From Zhengitettix transpicula (lineage: Eukaryota > Arthropoda > Insecta > Orthoptera > Tetrigidae), in the NCBI GenBank assembly GCA_037074705.1, contig CM073590.1:239787101-239851100 (forward strand): DNA of 64,000 nucleotides, given 5' to 3'. The notes below the pieces were generated by a model that was not told the DNA's origin, made no database searches, and worked only from the letters and a program-made list of their open reading frames with translations. Below, piece by piece: positions 1 through 11,261 of the stretch; the stretch's first letter is position 1, and every line of letters starts with the position of its first letter. Both the position numbers and the translations under genes were made by a program.

Positions 1-900
1 AACACGATTTATTATCTTCGTCCATCCAAAAAGAGGTTTTACCAAAGTTAACGCATCGATGTCAGTGAATTTCGAATGTAAATCACGCTTAAAGCTCAGA
101 GAAGAGTTTCTGGAACTCCCAAATGATCGGAAGAACCATCCAGAGACTTATTATATCTTTATAAATAATATACTGAAGTATAGACATACATATTAGGCCA
201 ATCAGTAGCCAATTAACAGAAAAAGTAAAATAAGTGACGATTCTTGCGTTTCTGAATGACGTGACGAAAGCAACAAGGAACGTTGTGTGGTATTTATTTT
301 ATCAGTGATTTAATTAGTACACTTGTCAAGAACATGCTGAGGTTCTGGATGACTGCATAACGCATCGTCCTAGGGTGACTACCCGGGCGAGGTTTGTGGT
401 CGTGTGTGCTCCAGGACGACGGTGGCAGGTCCTGTGTTGTGTTTTACTTGGGGAGATTTTGGGTGATGTTATATTTTGGAGTAGTTACGCAAGAGAGCGG
501 GTTCAAGGCTGTTCGGCGTGTCGTGAAGTCGCTGTCCGTGCGAGATGCCCTTGAGATGAATCTCACTGGCTCATGAAATTGCGGTTCAGTTCGTTGCCCT
601 CGCCTCCTTGCAATTACGTAAACACAGACTTCCAGTGCTCGTGTGCCTCTCCAATACTCCGGCTACGGGGGTCGCGAAATTTATTCGGCGTTACGTAGAC
701 ACACCCTCGACCACTCTCTCTGTAAACACCTCCTGCCACCCTCCTTGTGTCAATGACGTCCAAGTCTCGGATTATCTTCATACGCCGACCAACACTTTTA
801 TTCCAAAACAAATGTTCTCCTGGCATTTCGCAAGAAATTACATATTAGGTCTGTTTAGATTGGTCTTCTAATCTGTAACATCCATAGTTTCTTTGCCTTT
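1..900. other. AT-rich sequence without a recognised gene
   Basis: No recognisable protein, RNA gene or complete transposon was seen. A degenerate PLE terminal-repeat piece lies at 251-312. The part from about 390 to 830 is somewhat richer in GC and has short open frames on both strands, but none carries a domain signature or a convincing splice-site pair. It may be unique intergenic or intronic DNA. Confidence 0.5.
251..312 (+). mobile_element. Degenerate PLE terminal-repeat remnant
   Basis: The string GGAACGTTGTGTGGTATTTA matches the conserved right half of the GTTGTGTGG-type terminal repeat seen near 5.9, 16.1, 22.5, 27.2 and 61.4 kb. The preceding TGACGAAAGCAACAAG is a decayed version of the hammerhead-like core. 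Membership is inferred from those better copies. Confidence 0.55.
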
Positions 901-904
901 TTCA

Positions 905-1620
905 CTTTTTATTTCTCCCTCATCCACATCAAGTTAATGGAAGTCCCCATTAATTCCAGACGATATTTCTCGTCATGTCTTTGACCTATCTCTTTCTTTC
1001 TGTTTTTTCTTCTTCGGCTTTTTGAACTTCTAGACAATCTTTTTCGTCATCCCTTTGACCGGCCTCTTTCTTACTGTTTTTCTTTTTTCTTCACATTTTT
1101 TAACCTCTAGACGATATTTCTTGTCATCCCTTTGACCGGCCTCTTTCTTACTGTTTTTCTTTGACTTTTTGATCCTCTAGACGATCTTTCTCGTCATCTC
1201 TTTGAGCTGCCTCTTTCTTTCTGTTTTTCTTGTTTCTTTGCTGTTATTTTTTACTTTTCTTTGCCTTTTCGACTGTTCTTTCTCACTTATTTACATCAAG
1301 ATAATGGAATACCCCGATTAATTCTAGACGATCTTTTTCGTCATCCCTTTGACCGGCCTCTTTCTTACAGTTTTTCTTTTTTCTTCACCTTTTTTAACCT
1401 CTAGACGATATTTCTTGTCATCCCTTTGACCGGCCTCTTTCTTACTGTTTTTCTTTGACTTTTTGATTTTCTAGACGATCTTTCTCGTCACCTCTTTGAT
1501 CTTCCTCTTTCTTTCTGTTTTTCTTGTATCTTTGCTGTTATTTTTTTACTTTTCTTTGCCTTTTTGACTTCTTCTTTCTCACTTATCCACTCTAAGGCAA
1601 TGGAATACCCCAATTAATGT
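905..1620. repeat. Pyrimidine-rich minisatellite, T/C strand
   Basis: A unit built from TCTAGACGATCTTTCTCGTC, then CCCTTTGACCGGCCTCTTTC and TTACTGTTTTTCTT recurs about eight times with variable spacing. A larger block is also duplicated: about 955-1300 resembles about 1313-1615, and both end in an ATGGAATACCCC-like string. Matching sequence occurs at 21.1 kb on the same strand and at 37.85-38.5 kb as the reverse complement. Confidence 0.85.
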
Positions 1621-2667
1621 AAATAATAATGTCACCTCACCATTGTGCCAAGAAACTTGAAATCCAGATTGTTTCTAGGTCAACCTCGTGTTGCCCTGGA
1701 AGAGATAGAAAGGTGGATGCGCAGTTCCACGTGATAGTCAGTCAGTCACCACATCAATCATCTCGCCGTGTTGGTTTCCTTTTCTTTTCCGCGGCTGTAT
1801 CCGACGCGTAACGAGACGATGCATCAACGGGAAGCACATCAAGATAAAACTTTAGTATGTATTGTACTTTAATGCTCCGTATTGAAGCTTTCTTTTCCTC
1901 GCCAAATGGACTTGACGATAATAACTTAAAACTTTCACGAAACAAATACTCGGCACATTAAAGAAACAATGACGCAGAATTCTTTTTTTTTTCCCTTGAT
2001 TGGGTCAAACCGCGGGATGGTTGATGCTTTGAAGAAAGAAACCGGTAAAAGGAGAAGTCAAATCAAGTGGAAGTCCCAGGACAGATCCGTGGGAGGGACA
2101 CAGAGAGAGCTCCTGGAAAGCTTTGTGTCTTAGAGGGGAAGAGGAATGTTGTTTGTAGCGGAGCAGCTGCTGGAAGGGTTAAGAAGAGCGGCCCCGGCCA
2201 GGGTGGTCCAGCCCCTACATCCGCCTCGCACAAACAACGCCGAACCCACCACCCACACAACACCTACGACAGTCACCTTTAAAAGTCCTCTAATTAAATG
2301 TGCCCTCGCGTTCCGTTTCATACCCCAGAAAATAGCTTTTTCTACGGAATTTCCCTAACGTGGATAAATTTGATAATAAAACAGCCTATAAGAGATCAAT
2401 TAAAAAAAAAAGTTTATTAATTCATTATTAAATTGTTTTTTTAAAGATCCTAGTGTATTTTACAAAGTAATACCAATGAAAGGTGATGCTCGAGTCCTGT
2501 TTAATACGCAAAATCGTAAATATTTAACACGGTCACCCTTCAGCCTCCAAGCAGGTGAATATGTCGAAGACGAAAACTTCTCTTAAATAATTATAACGGA
2601 CGTATACATTACATCTACGAAATTTTAGGAAATTGACAGGATTAAAGGTTAATTTTAATATAACATT
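1621..2667. other. Unassigned sequence, GC-richer at 2050-2290
   Basis: Overlapping open frames exist on both strands at about 2060-2360 because this patch is GC-rich. None has a recognised domain, and the translations disagree in composition, so I do not call a gene. The rest is AT-rich with A and T runs. Confidence 0.4.
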
Positions 2668-3045
2668 TAATAACACAGCCAAAAACAGTCCAAAAAATGT
2701 ATTAATTCGTTACAACAACAAAAAATTGATATCAATACAACGTTTCGTCCACCAATTTGGGACATCTTCAGGGTCAATTTCTGTATTAAAAAATATATAT
2801 ATGCTAAATTAGAAGGAAAAAAATAAGTGTTATGGACTCCGTCCTATGACACTAAATTTATATTTTATTTGTTCTAATTTAGCATATATATATATATATA
2901 TATATATATGCATAAATTCAAGACTGTATATTACCCTGAATATGTCCCAAAAATTTGCGGACGAAACGTTGTTTTTGAACGTGTTTATTTGGTTTTAATT
3001 GATTAACTCATTTTTCTGACACTTTAGCTGTGTTGTTTATTTATT
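2668..3045. repeat. Palindrome with inverted hammerhead-like motifs around an (AT)n tract
   Basis: The left arm carries a minus-strand motif at 2736-2775, with core CTGAAGA-T, hairpin GTCC/GGAC and then GAAACGTTG. The right arm carries a plus-strand motif at 2933-2971. There the core is CTGAATA, so the G8-equivalent is lost. The arms also share ACACAGC/GCTGTGT ends and mirrored CTAAATTAGAA-like sequence around an (AT)n tract at 2881-2910. This is the inverted layout seen in the other PLE-type terminal repeats of this window. Confidence 0.7.
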
Positions 3046-4664
3046 TTAAAAAATCGTAAATTTTATGACTTAAAACGATCACTACTTATTTAGGAATTTA
3101 AGATCTTTGTCGTCAATTAATTAGTTTTTTTTATTGAAATATCATTCGGAAATTAATCTGGAAAGTAGTTCGGTTAAGTTATTTTCCTCATTCCTCATTC
3201 CAACTTCACTAAATTGGTATTCACCGTATGGCGACTGTCCCCAGCAAATATTTCCTAGCTTAATATTCATAACGTGTTGTTATGCAACATCAGTCGTGTT
3301 TCTGGAGTTGTTAATTTTTGTCTCCCTCCCTCTGCCCCCACCCCCAACCCGCAGCGGTTCGTCTCCAGGCGAATATATTTTAGTATTTGCTGTGCTTCGG
3401 TGTCTTCGGGACTACCCCCGAGGGGAAATAAGAAGCCACCCCCCCCCCTCGGGTTTCCAGAAATAGAACGAAGGCGAAGGCGATCTGACTTGTTTACCGT
3501 CGAAGTTAAATTGGCTGGAGCGCAATAACAGCGACTCTTCTGTCAGCAAGGGAAATTAACTGCTCGGAATTGGCACCTCCGGCTAATGCAAATACCACCG
3601 CAAAGTCAACTACTAGCGAGAAGGGGGGGAAAAAATAAATTATTTTAAATAAAAGTTTTAATCTCACATGTCCCTCGGAATAACATCAGCTTTCGTAACA
3701 CATCAACTGGAAAGTTGGTTATTTCCGGAAAGACTTGCGAATCTAGAGTAACGGATATAGTAGAGGATTTATATATATATCAAAATAATATGCAGGGAAA
3801 AAACGAAGCGGCACGACAAGTATCGAAGGAACACATGTGTAGGTTGAGGCGGCTGAAAAGAGAGGTTTGTGATAAGAGAAACGGTAGATTAGACGTGAAT
3901 GAGAATAGTACCCGTAAAATAGTTATAGCGGACTTTCATGGAGATTGAAGCCTACGAGTAAATAACGTATTTTAAGTGGAAAATTGACCCTCGCCTAGAG
4001 AAATATTGTGGAGAAGAGAGACGAATGTGAAGACTGGAAGGGGTCACGTGTTAAAAGTATTTCCAGTCACAGAGGAAAGGTTAAATAATAATAATAAGAC
4101 AAAATGGAAAAGATTATGCAACCAACAGAAGAACTGACTCAACGTTCGCCATAAACGAAACGGTTTCGAAGATACTTTACAAAAGTTGTTACGTAGAACC
4201 GAATTAAGGATTATAAAAAACTGCCATCTTCGGGGAGGGGGGGGGGAACCATTATTTTATTCGATTTTTTTAAGAATGCCTTCCAAACGTATGAAACGAA
4301 GACTAAGACTTGAAAGAAAGAAAAAAATATAGACTATAACCACGTGTCGTCGTACACAAATATTTGTCTTTAATTCATTTTCTTTATTTTTTAAAAAATA
4401 TTATATTTGGATTGTACAGCTTTGTTCATAAATTTACAAGTATTTACAATAAATATGGTAAATAATTCACATGCTGGCTTGTGTTTGTGACTGCCCAGCC
4501 CTTGTTGTTCTGTATGTATGTATTTTATTAACGTATCCTATTTCGAGGACTAGGGGAAACATAAAAAAAATAATTATCTAAACCTCTCAACCAAGCAATT
4601 GGTCAATAATTTAATTTCACCTATGCTGCTTGTTCTAAATAAAATGGAATTGCGGACTTCTTTA
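3046..4664. other. AT-rich sequence without a recognised gene
   Basis: There are two C-rich patches near 3330-3460 and a G-run at 4238. Short frames at 3134-3528 are driven by proline-rich low-complexity codons and have no family signature. No transposon boundary was found up to the target-site duplication at 4665. Confidence 0.45.
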
Positions 4665-5261
4665 AAGATCTTTAACCATTTTTTTTCAATTTTTAGGGCA
4701 ACAGGCTACATGAGGGTAATCCACATTGGGCAACTCCCCTTTAATAGCATAGGAACGGATTTGAAAGGAGGATGCGGAAGGGTAGAGGAAGGTAGCCAAG
4801 GGTTAACTAGGGCCCCCGGGCTATATTTTAAGGATCCTACCCGGCATTCGCCTAAAGAAATGCAGGGAACACCCTCGGAAAACCTGCATCAGGTAGGTCG
4901 GGCATTTGGTACTTGCCCCACGCCCTTCCGATAGCGGGGAGGAATTTGCTGTGGGGACGCAGCTTTCCCTTCTCCGTGCCTCGACCAGTTTAGGCGTAAG
5001 CTGGCCGACTATTCCAATGGGAATAGCGGACAACTCTTACCGTATGCCCAAGGTCTGTGACCCCGGAACATAAACCTCTCAGAACAGGCCGAGGTGCCTC
5101 GGCTTGTGGGAACCTTAGTTCAGAAACGGAGAGGAAAAGGCATACCCAAAGGTAGCCCCTTCGTATCTCTCCTAAAAGGTTCTGCCTGCGAGAGAACACC
5201 CCTCGCAGGTTACCTGCGAGAGAATCCTCTCGCAGGCTTTTTTTCCAAGATCTTTAACCAT
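4665..5261 (-). mobile_element. SINE-like retroposon, full-length copy A with 15-bp TSD
   Basis: The element occupies 4680-5246 and is flanked by exact repeats of AAGATCTTTAACCAT at 4665-4679 and 5247-5261. The plus strand opens with a T-rich run before AGGGCAACAGGCTACATGAG, so the transcript strand is minus and ends in an A-rich tail. The head, at the 5200s end, has two consecutive hairpins made from CCTGCGAGAG and CTCTCGCAGG. TSD length plus A-tail indicate insertion by LINE machinery. I see no clear A and B boxes of an RNA polymerase III promoter, so the RNA of origin is unknown. Confidence 0.85.
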
Positions 5262-5834
5262 GTAGAAGAGACTATTTATTGTTTCAAATACTCGAGTAGC
5301 AATAAAGAGCAGTAAAAACAAGGCTGGTACGAGGGACATAGCAATGCGGAAAAACAATTATGTGATTGATCGCATGTCGAGAAAGAGTAGGCGTGGTAGT
5401 AGTAATGAAAACTGCGGCGGAAATCAACTAAGGGAATATTTCTACACGACAATGTCGTCCGTAATTTAAATAAATTGATGTTTAAATGAGTTTCTTGTGA
5501 GTGAGTGCGAGAAACTGTGTATCAGATAATCTACAGGACCTCCCGACGACCAAGTCAGTCGCACTTTATATTCAAATTAAAGCCGTGCTGCTCGCGATTC
5601 ATTTCATTTATCAAATAGTGATATAAACGTTGACCTAAAATACAATGAAGAAGGCCTTTCTAAAAAGGTGAACAATAAACAGGTACCGTTCTCCTTGTTG
5701 TGTCTCTGTGCAAACTGCATCCCAGATTCAAGAAGAAGAAGAAGAAGAAGAAAAAACAACGTCTTCAGCCTGCAACGACGGATTGCTCTCACCATAAATA
5801 AAATAATTAGTGCTAGATTAAATACTGCAACCCT
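5262..5834. other. Unassigned sequence with a short (GAA)n run
   Basis: A GAA/AGA trinucleotide run lies at about 5730-5752. No coding or RNA gene signature was seen. Confidence 0.4.
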
Positions 5835-5935
5835 TGTTGCTTGCGTCAGGTGACTGAAAAAAAATGACGAAAGCCAAAAATATGATCTGCTAGAAACGTT
5901 GTGTGGTATTTAATCAAGCAATTATTTTTTTTGTC
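5835..5935 (+). mobile_element. PLE terminal-repeat remnant (GTTGTGTGG type)
   Basis: GAAACGTTGTGTGGTATTTA is conserved at about 5892-5911. Upstream, the GTCAGGTGACTGAAA and TGACGAAAGC strings are decayed parts of the inverted half and of the core. No open frame is left. Confidence 0.6.
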
Positions 5936-6199
5936 CGTTATTTGGCTATTAATTATCTAAATACTAAAATCTTACGGATGAAAATTATTCGCGGTTAAAA
6001 ACTATAATTTTACGTGATGCAGTTTTTAAAAAATGAAGAAAGCCTTCTTTGTTTCTTTAAAAAGAAATCCAATAACGATGGCAATAATAATAATAATAAT
6101 ATTTCTTATAGAATTAAAGAAACTGGCCGAGTAAACCTTCAACTTACGAGCACACGAAATACACGTTTAAATAAATCATAATTCAGATTACGGGAAGTT

Positions 6200-6480
6200 A
6201 GTTCTGGAAAACAATACCATGAACCCTGTTGAAAAGACTTTTAATAAATTTATTACATTTATAAGTGATAATAATAATAATAAGAAGAAGGAGGAGGGCG
6301 ATTTTTATATCTTTGGTTTTGTTTTATCTTGGTTTTGTTTTCAGTTGCTTTGTGAATGGCGAGAGTTGTTGTGTAACAGGGAAACTAAAATAATTTATTT
6401 AATATACGTGCCACGCATTTTAAAGGAATTGACCGTGTTATTTAAAGTTGAACGATAATTTATTATAGACTAAATTTGGT
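6200..6480. repeat. Dispersed repeat linked to (AAT)n, intact copy
   Basis: After an (AAT)n run, the sequence continues through TTTATATCTTTGGTTTTGTT, GGCGAGAGTTG, then GGGAAACTAAAATAATTTAT and AAAGTTGAACGATAATTTAT. The same order recurs at 8641-8735 plus 10208-10330, where it is split by about 1.5 kb. A diverged copy is at 43620-43780. The class is unknown. Confidence 0.6.
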
Positions 6481-6559
6481 TCAACAGAATAATGTTAACG
6501 ATTAAATGCGTATATTATGTAAATAATTTTTTTTTAATATAGGAGGCAGGTCATTGGAA

Positions 6560-7500
6560 ATTTATGGAATTAAGAACTTGAGCAGAAAAGTGCAAATAAG
6601 GTATTATTAGTGGAAATTGGCTGAAAGTTAGAATATATTTATAAACAATAAAATTTACAATTAACTAAAGTGATGGAGGATGTCTAAATTTTTTAGTTAA
6701 ATTTGTTTTATTGAAACATCCCACCTATTTTAATTATTTCTTTAATAATCTAAGTAACCATATTACACTGAAGTATTAATTTGAGATTCAACTTTTAATA
6801 GTTTATTTTATTGTACTTGTTAAATAATTGTTTAGATACATCTGTTCAGGTCCTTAAACAAACTGGGACGAAACGTCATGCATTTAAGTTAATTTTAAAC
6901 TTTAAATTTTATAAATAAATTCCGACTTTTGGCCAATTTTACACGAGTTAGATAAAGTTTAAATTTTTAATTACTAATAATAGTTACCGTGTAATAATTT
7001 TTCAACTATAAACGAGTGTCACGTGATGACGTCACCACGGTGTAGAAGAATATTTCAGTGGACTGCCCGAGTCAATCAAAATATTTGGATCTCGTTTACG
7101 TTTGAAGTATGTAATATATATATATCTTTTAAATTTCAACCGTTAAGACTAGGTCTCTGTATACAGATTTTAATTTATTATTACAGCCATTTTCTTACGA
7201 CTGTATCCTTTTAAAATTATTTTGATCTACATACGCATCTTTTTTATTATTTCTTTATTAATGTAAATACTCATATTATACTTAAAAGTATTCATTTGAG
7301 ATTCAAACTTTCATAGTTTTTTTTTACTATACTTATTAAATAATTTTTTGGACACATCTCAACAAGTCCTTAAACAAACGGGGACGAAACGTCATGTACT
7401 TCAGTTAATTGTAAACTTTAATGTTTTATAAATAAATTCTGACTTTTGGCCAATTTCCACTAATTATATTTAACACGAGTGAGATATAGTTTCCATTTTT
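6560..7500. repeat. Tandemly duplicated block with decayed hammerhead-like motifs
   Basis: About 6730-6930 and 7235-7470 share AAGTATTAATTTGAGATTCA-like sequence. They also share GTCCTTAAACAAAC-GGGACGAAACGTCATG followed by ACTTTTGGCCAATTT. The motifs at about 6848-6893 and 7360-7400 keep the GGGACGAAACGTC half but have lost the CTGANGA half. A related unit lies at 24.15-24.8 kb in reverse orientation. Confidence 0.6.
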
Positions 7501-7654
7501 AATTATTAATACAAAAATAATTTTGCCACGATAAATGATGTACTGTGATGACGTCATCTTGATATAGACGACTGCCTGAGTCACAGGAGCGACTGTGGAT
7601 GTCATTTACGGTAACCAAGTATTCCGAAACGTTTGAAGGTTATAATAAATAGAG

Positions 7655-7700
7655 TCAACCTGATGACGATGGCACAGCTTGCCGTCGAAACGTTGTTATT
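7655..7700 (+). ncRNA. Hammerhead-ribozyme-like motif with the most canonical CTGATGA core
   Basis: CTGATGA lies at 7660-7666, an extra C at 7667, stem GATGGC at 7668-7673, a 7-nt loop, then the complementary GCCGTC at 7681-7686, and GAAA at 7687-7690 followed by CGTTG. The stem is six pairs with one G-U. The hammerhead core is CUGANGA, stem II, then GAAA. This copy matches except for the inserted base after A9. The flanking CAAC and GTTG are complementary and may close the structure. Self-cleavage is unproven. Confidence 0.6.
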
Positions 7701-7702
7701 TA

Positions 7703-8640
7703 ACGAACAATTGACCTGGAGAATTTTATTTACGAAATAATATATATATATATATTTAAATGTCAACATTAAGACTAGGCCCTGTACACAGATATTATTT
7801 ATTATTATAGCCGTTTTATTGCGACAGTATCACTTTTAAAATTTTGAAGATCTACATACGTTAGACAAAAAAATTATTTTGTACTTAAAAAAAAAGATTA
7901 GGCATGGAATTGGAAATCTGAACGCTCTAATAATTGGAAAGAAAGAAGCCGGAAAAGCAATTGAAATACGGTTGTGCTTCAGGAAGTGTCGCTAAATACG
8001 TGGAAGGCGAACGGAATACTGAATGAGGAAGATTGAAAATAGAAACAGGTAAAATCCGGAAAGAAAATTTTTTTTTAGAAAAAGGGAAAGATAAGAGACA
8101 AGTTTCAGATATTCTTCCGGTATAAAATATTAGTTTTGATTTCAGGTTCCTTATTAATAGAGTTGTAGGTTTCTATTTGCAGTTCTACGCGTTAAGATTT
8201 TCCGTTGTTGATCCTTGTCTTTACGTGTGCCTTCCACTTAACCTTGAGAAACTGGTCTTTCTCCGTTTAACATTTCACCGGGTCGGATTGGTTCTGAAAT
8301 TTTTGCCCACGTGGACGTTGCACACAAATGCGCCTTTCTAGTTTTTTCGCAAAGAGGAACGGAAGAATTTTTCCAGTCACGTCGTCGAGTCACGTGGCGA
8401 GATTTGCATCCGCTTGGTCCATATTTTCTCTCTCTCTGGAACATGCTAATGGATCCTAATTAACAGGACGCCAAAGACAAATTTCGCATGGAGGAAAAGA
8501 ACGGTGGGGGGGGGGGGGGTGAGGGAAGTACGGCTGTCTGCGTCCTCTAGGAAAACCCGGAATAACAATTCCCGTACAGTCTGAGGGAGGAGGAAATCTT
8601 GGAATGTCCCAGCGGTATCCTCCCTTCTGCCCATTACGAA
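7703..8640. other. Unassigned sequence, GC-richer at 8220-8630
   Basis: The first half is AT-rich. The part from 8220 to 8640 is more GC-rich, with a G-run at 8506-8518 and short minus-strand frames that show no domain. No feature can be supported. Confidence 0.4.
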
Positions 8641-8740
8641 GGCAATAATAATAATAATAAGGGGGATTTATATCTGTGGGTTGGTTTTATCTTTGTTTAG
8701 TTTTGACTTGCTTTTGTCAACGGCGAGGAATCTGCAAACT

Positions 8741-8900
8741 CCAGAGGTCGCGCATGAAACAAACCAACAAAAGAAGCGTTTCATTGAAAATTTTTATCTG
8801 ATACACGAACAGATCGCTCCAACCAGTCAGTTGAATTTCATACGAACCGATCCCAACGGAAGTTGGGATAACTCTGCGACGAAGAATTTTCGGAACCATG
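8741..8900 (+). pseudogene. Probable PLE GIY-YIG endonuclease C-terminal fragment
   Basis: The frame through 8741-8880 reads EVAHETNQQKKRFIENFYLI. This resembles the conserved tail after the GIY-YIG domain of Penelope-like elements, where an E-T-N-x-x-x-R/K-x-F/L-E pattern is followed by an I-H motif. The upstream GIY-YIG catalytic part and the reverse transcriptase are absent, and the frame runs on into low-complexity F-rich sequence to 9064. It is directly followed by the hammerhead-like tandem array, as expected for a 5'-truncated PLE. The assignment rests on recalled family pattern only. Confidence 0.45.
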
Positions 8901-9119
8901 TTTTTGATACACATTTTTTTTTTAAGTTTCTCAACCTGAGGAATGCATTCCCATGTTTTGTTACACCCTATTGTATACCTCATAATAACTCTACATATTT
9001 TTTTCACCGTTATTTCACTACGAATGAAAACGACTTGCCCTCCCTTTCGGTTATTTTTATATGAATCAAAAATATCCAATATTAGAACATTATAAATAAA
9101 TAATTGGCCTGGAGTCAGA

Positions 9120-10200
9120 AACATTTTTTTCTTGATAAAAAAATTAAATATACCGACGTTCCGTCCTGTTTTAGGACATCTTCAAGCTTAACAATTTGAT
9201 TTATAAATCACTTTAAAGGCAATATTTGCTTAATTTGTACGTAAAATTGTCAGAAATTATTTTTATTAATAAAAAAATTATATATATACCGACGTTCCGT
9301 CCTTTTCTAGGACATCTTCAAGTTTAACAATTTTAAATATAAATCAGGAAAAAATATTAGAGGCAATATTTGATTAATTTATATGTAAAATTGTTAGAAA
9401 ATTATTTTTCTTGATACAAAATTAAATATGTCGACGTTCCGTCCTGATTTAGGACATTTTCAGGCGTAAAAATTTTATATACTATCAAGTTAAAGACAAT
9501 ATTTGCTGAATTTAAATGTAAAATAGTGAGAAATTATTTTAATTAATATAAAATTATATATACCGACGTTCCGGCCTTTTCTAGGACATCTTCAAGTTTA
9601 AACATTTTTAATTATAAATGAAGAAAAAAATTAGAGGTATCATTTGATTAATTTAAATTAAATTGTCAGAAAATTATTTTTCTTGATAAAAAATTAAATA
9701 TACCGACGTTCCGTCCTGATTTAGGACATCTTCATGCTTAACAATTTCATATATAAATCAATTTAAAGGCAATATTTGCTTTATTTATACGTAAAATTGT
9801 CAGAAATTATTTTTATTAATAAAAAAATTATATATACGAACGTTCCGTCCTCTTCTAGAACATCTGCAAGTCTAATAACTTTAAATATAAATCAAGAAAA
9901 TAAAATTAGAGGCAATTTTTGATTAATTTATATGTAAAATTGTCAGAAAATTATTTTTATTGATAGAAAATTAAATAAGCCGACGTTCCGTCCTGATTTA
10001 GGACATTTTCATGATTAAAATTTTTATATATAATCAATTTAAAGGCAATATTTGCTTAATTTAAATGTAAAATAGTCAGAAATTATTTTTATTTATAATA
10101 ATTTATATTTACCGACGTTCCGTCCTTTTATTAGGACACCTTCAAGTTTAAAAATCTTATATATAAATGAAGCTAAAAATTTAAAGGCGAGATTTTCTTG
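9120..10200 (-). repeat. Tandem array of eight hammerhead-like units, minus strand
   Basis: Motif copies begin near 9151, 9288, 9431, 9561, 9701, 9837, 9979 and 10111, so the period is about 131-143 bp. On the minus strand each reads TTGAAGAT, a GTCCT/AGGAC hairpin, then GGAACGTCGGTA. Hairpin loops alternate between two types (CCTGATTTAGG and CCTTTTCTAGG), giving a dimeric higher-order unit of about 275 bp. The core differs from the hammerhead at C3 (T) and in GAAA (GGAA), so these copies are probably inactive or relics. Confidence 0.8.
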
Positions 10201-10330
10201 ATATTTATTGATATATTGATTTATTAAAGGAAACTAACATAATTTATTTAATATACGAACCCTGAATTCAAAGGAATTGAACCTGACATATAAAGTTGAA
10301 CAATAATTTAAATAAAGAATGCAATGCATT

Positions 10331-11035
10331 TTGAAAACAAGTTCGTAGCTCCGTACGGCTGACGTACGGCTTTTCTTTCCCACGGCCAGTCAAATATAGA
10401 AATCTCTGAATTTTTTTATTTTTAAATATGGTTTAAATAAATGAAATGGATACATATAATTTCCAGATTTTCTTTTTTTTTAACAATTCTCTCTGTTTCT
10501 GACTTTTCTCCTCGTTCTGCCAACCTCCAAGTTTTGCCCTCTTGCAATTACTGCTGACAAAGGAACGGCAGAAAATTCTTTACCCTCACACTGAGGATTT
10601 ATCCCCTACTTGAGACTTCTTCTTCCTGGAAGGCTAACAATACGTCCATCTGTTTTCCGTACATTCCTATCCAGAATTTCCCCTTCATCCTGAGGAAGGT
10701 ATGCGCGCAAGTTGACGGTGGAATGTTTACAGCTATTTTTACTAACGCTAATTGATAAAATAAAAACGAAAAACCATTAAAAATATATTCATATGTGAAC
10801 TGCGAGTTTCACTTTGTCACTTTTTACGGCGGGAACATTGGCAACAATGTAATTTGACTGATTTTTAAATTTGGTACTTGTGTGTTACAACCACAACAAG
10901 GGTTTTTATTTAATCAGCCTCGATAATCTCCATTTCCCGAAAACGTATTTTAGTCTCTTTTTATTATAATAATTATAAATAAAGGTCATAAAACAATTGA
11001 CGACCTCATACAGACACTTTTTATATTTTATATTA
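10331..11035. other. Unassigned AT-rich sequence
   Basis: No gene, RNA or transposon signature was recognised. Confidence 0.4.
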
Positions 11036-11260
11036 TGACGGACGTTTCGATACCGTTTTGTATCTTCTTCAGGTATTTTACCTACAGAGGAGATATTTGC
11101 AATTGATTAGATTTATAGTATCATTGCATGAAGTAAACTTTTACTATACTATACTATAAATCTAATCAATTGTAAATACCTGAAGAAGGTAGAAAAATGT
11201 ATCGAAACGTCGTGCCGTAATATAAAAAAAATTAAAACGTGTCTGTATATGGTCATGAAT
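11036..11260. repeat. Inverted pair of hammerhead-like motifs (CGTCG type)
   Basis: A minus-strand motif at 11040-11078 faces a plus-strand motif at 11177-11214. Both have CTGAAGAAG and a stem closing in GTATC or GTAGA before GAAACGTCG. The sequence between them (about 100 bp) contains mirrored ATAGTATAAATCTAATCAATTG-like strings. The right flank GTCTGTATATGGTCATGAAT matches the family flank at 19.8, 20.2, 30.4 and 49.98 kb. Confidence 0.7.
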
Positions 11261-11261
11261 T

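Larger units (their letters stand above)
8641..10330. repeat. Dispersed (AAT)n-linked repeat split by a 1.5-kb PLE insertion
   Basis: 8641-8735 matches 6265-6365, and 10208-10330 matches 6378-6480. The matches include GGAAACTAACATAATTTATT, GGAATTGAACC and AAAGTTGAACAATAATTTA. In the 6.2-6.5 kb copy the two halves adjoin. The material between them, about 8740 to 10205, is therefore best read as an insertion holding the PLE fragment and the tandem array. The exact insertion edges are not resolved. Confidence 0.55.

Noticed and set aside
4599..4934. 111-codon frame, and similar frames at 11414-11770, 27615-27962, 48575-49078 and 54388-54717
   Set aside because: They are read-throughs of the SINE-like repeat, recur in several frames, and do not conserve one protein.
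9120..10200. CRISPR-like regular array
   Set aside because: The repeats are 130-147 bp apart with diverged units and near-identical spacers, and the genome is eukaryotic. It is a tandem repeat with a hairpin motif.
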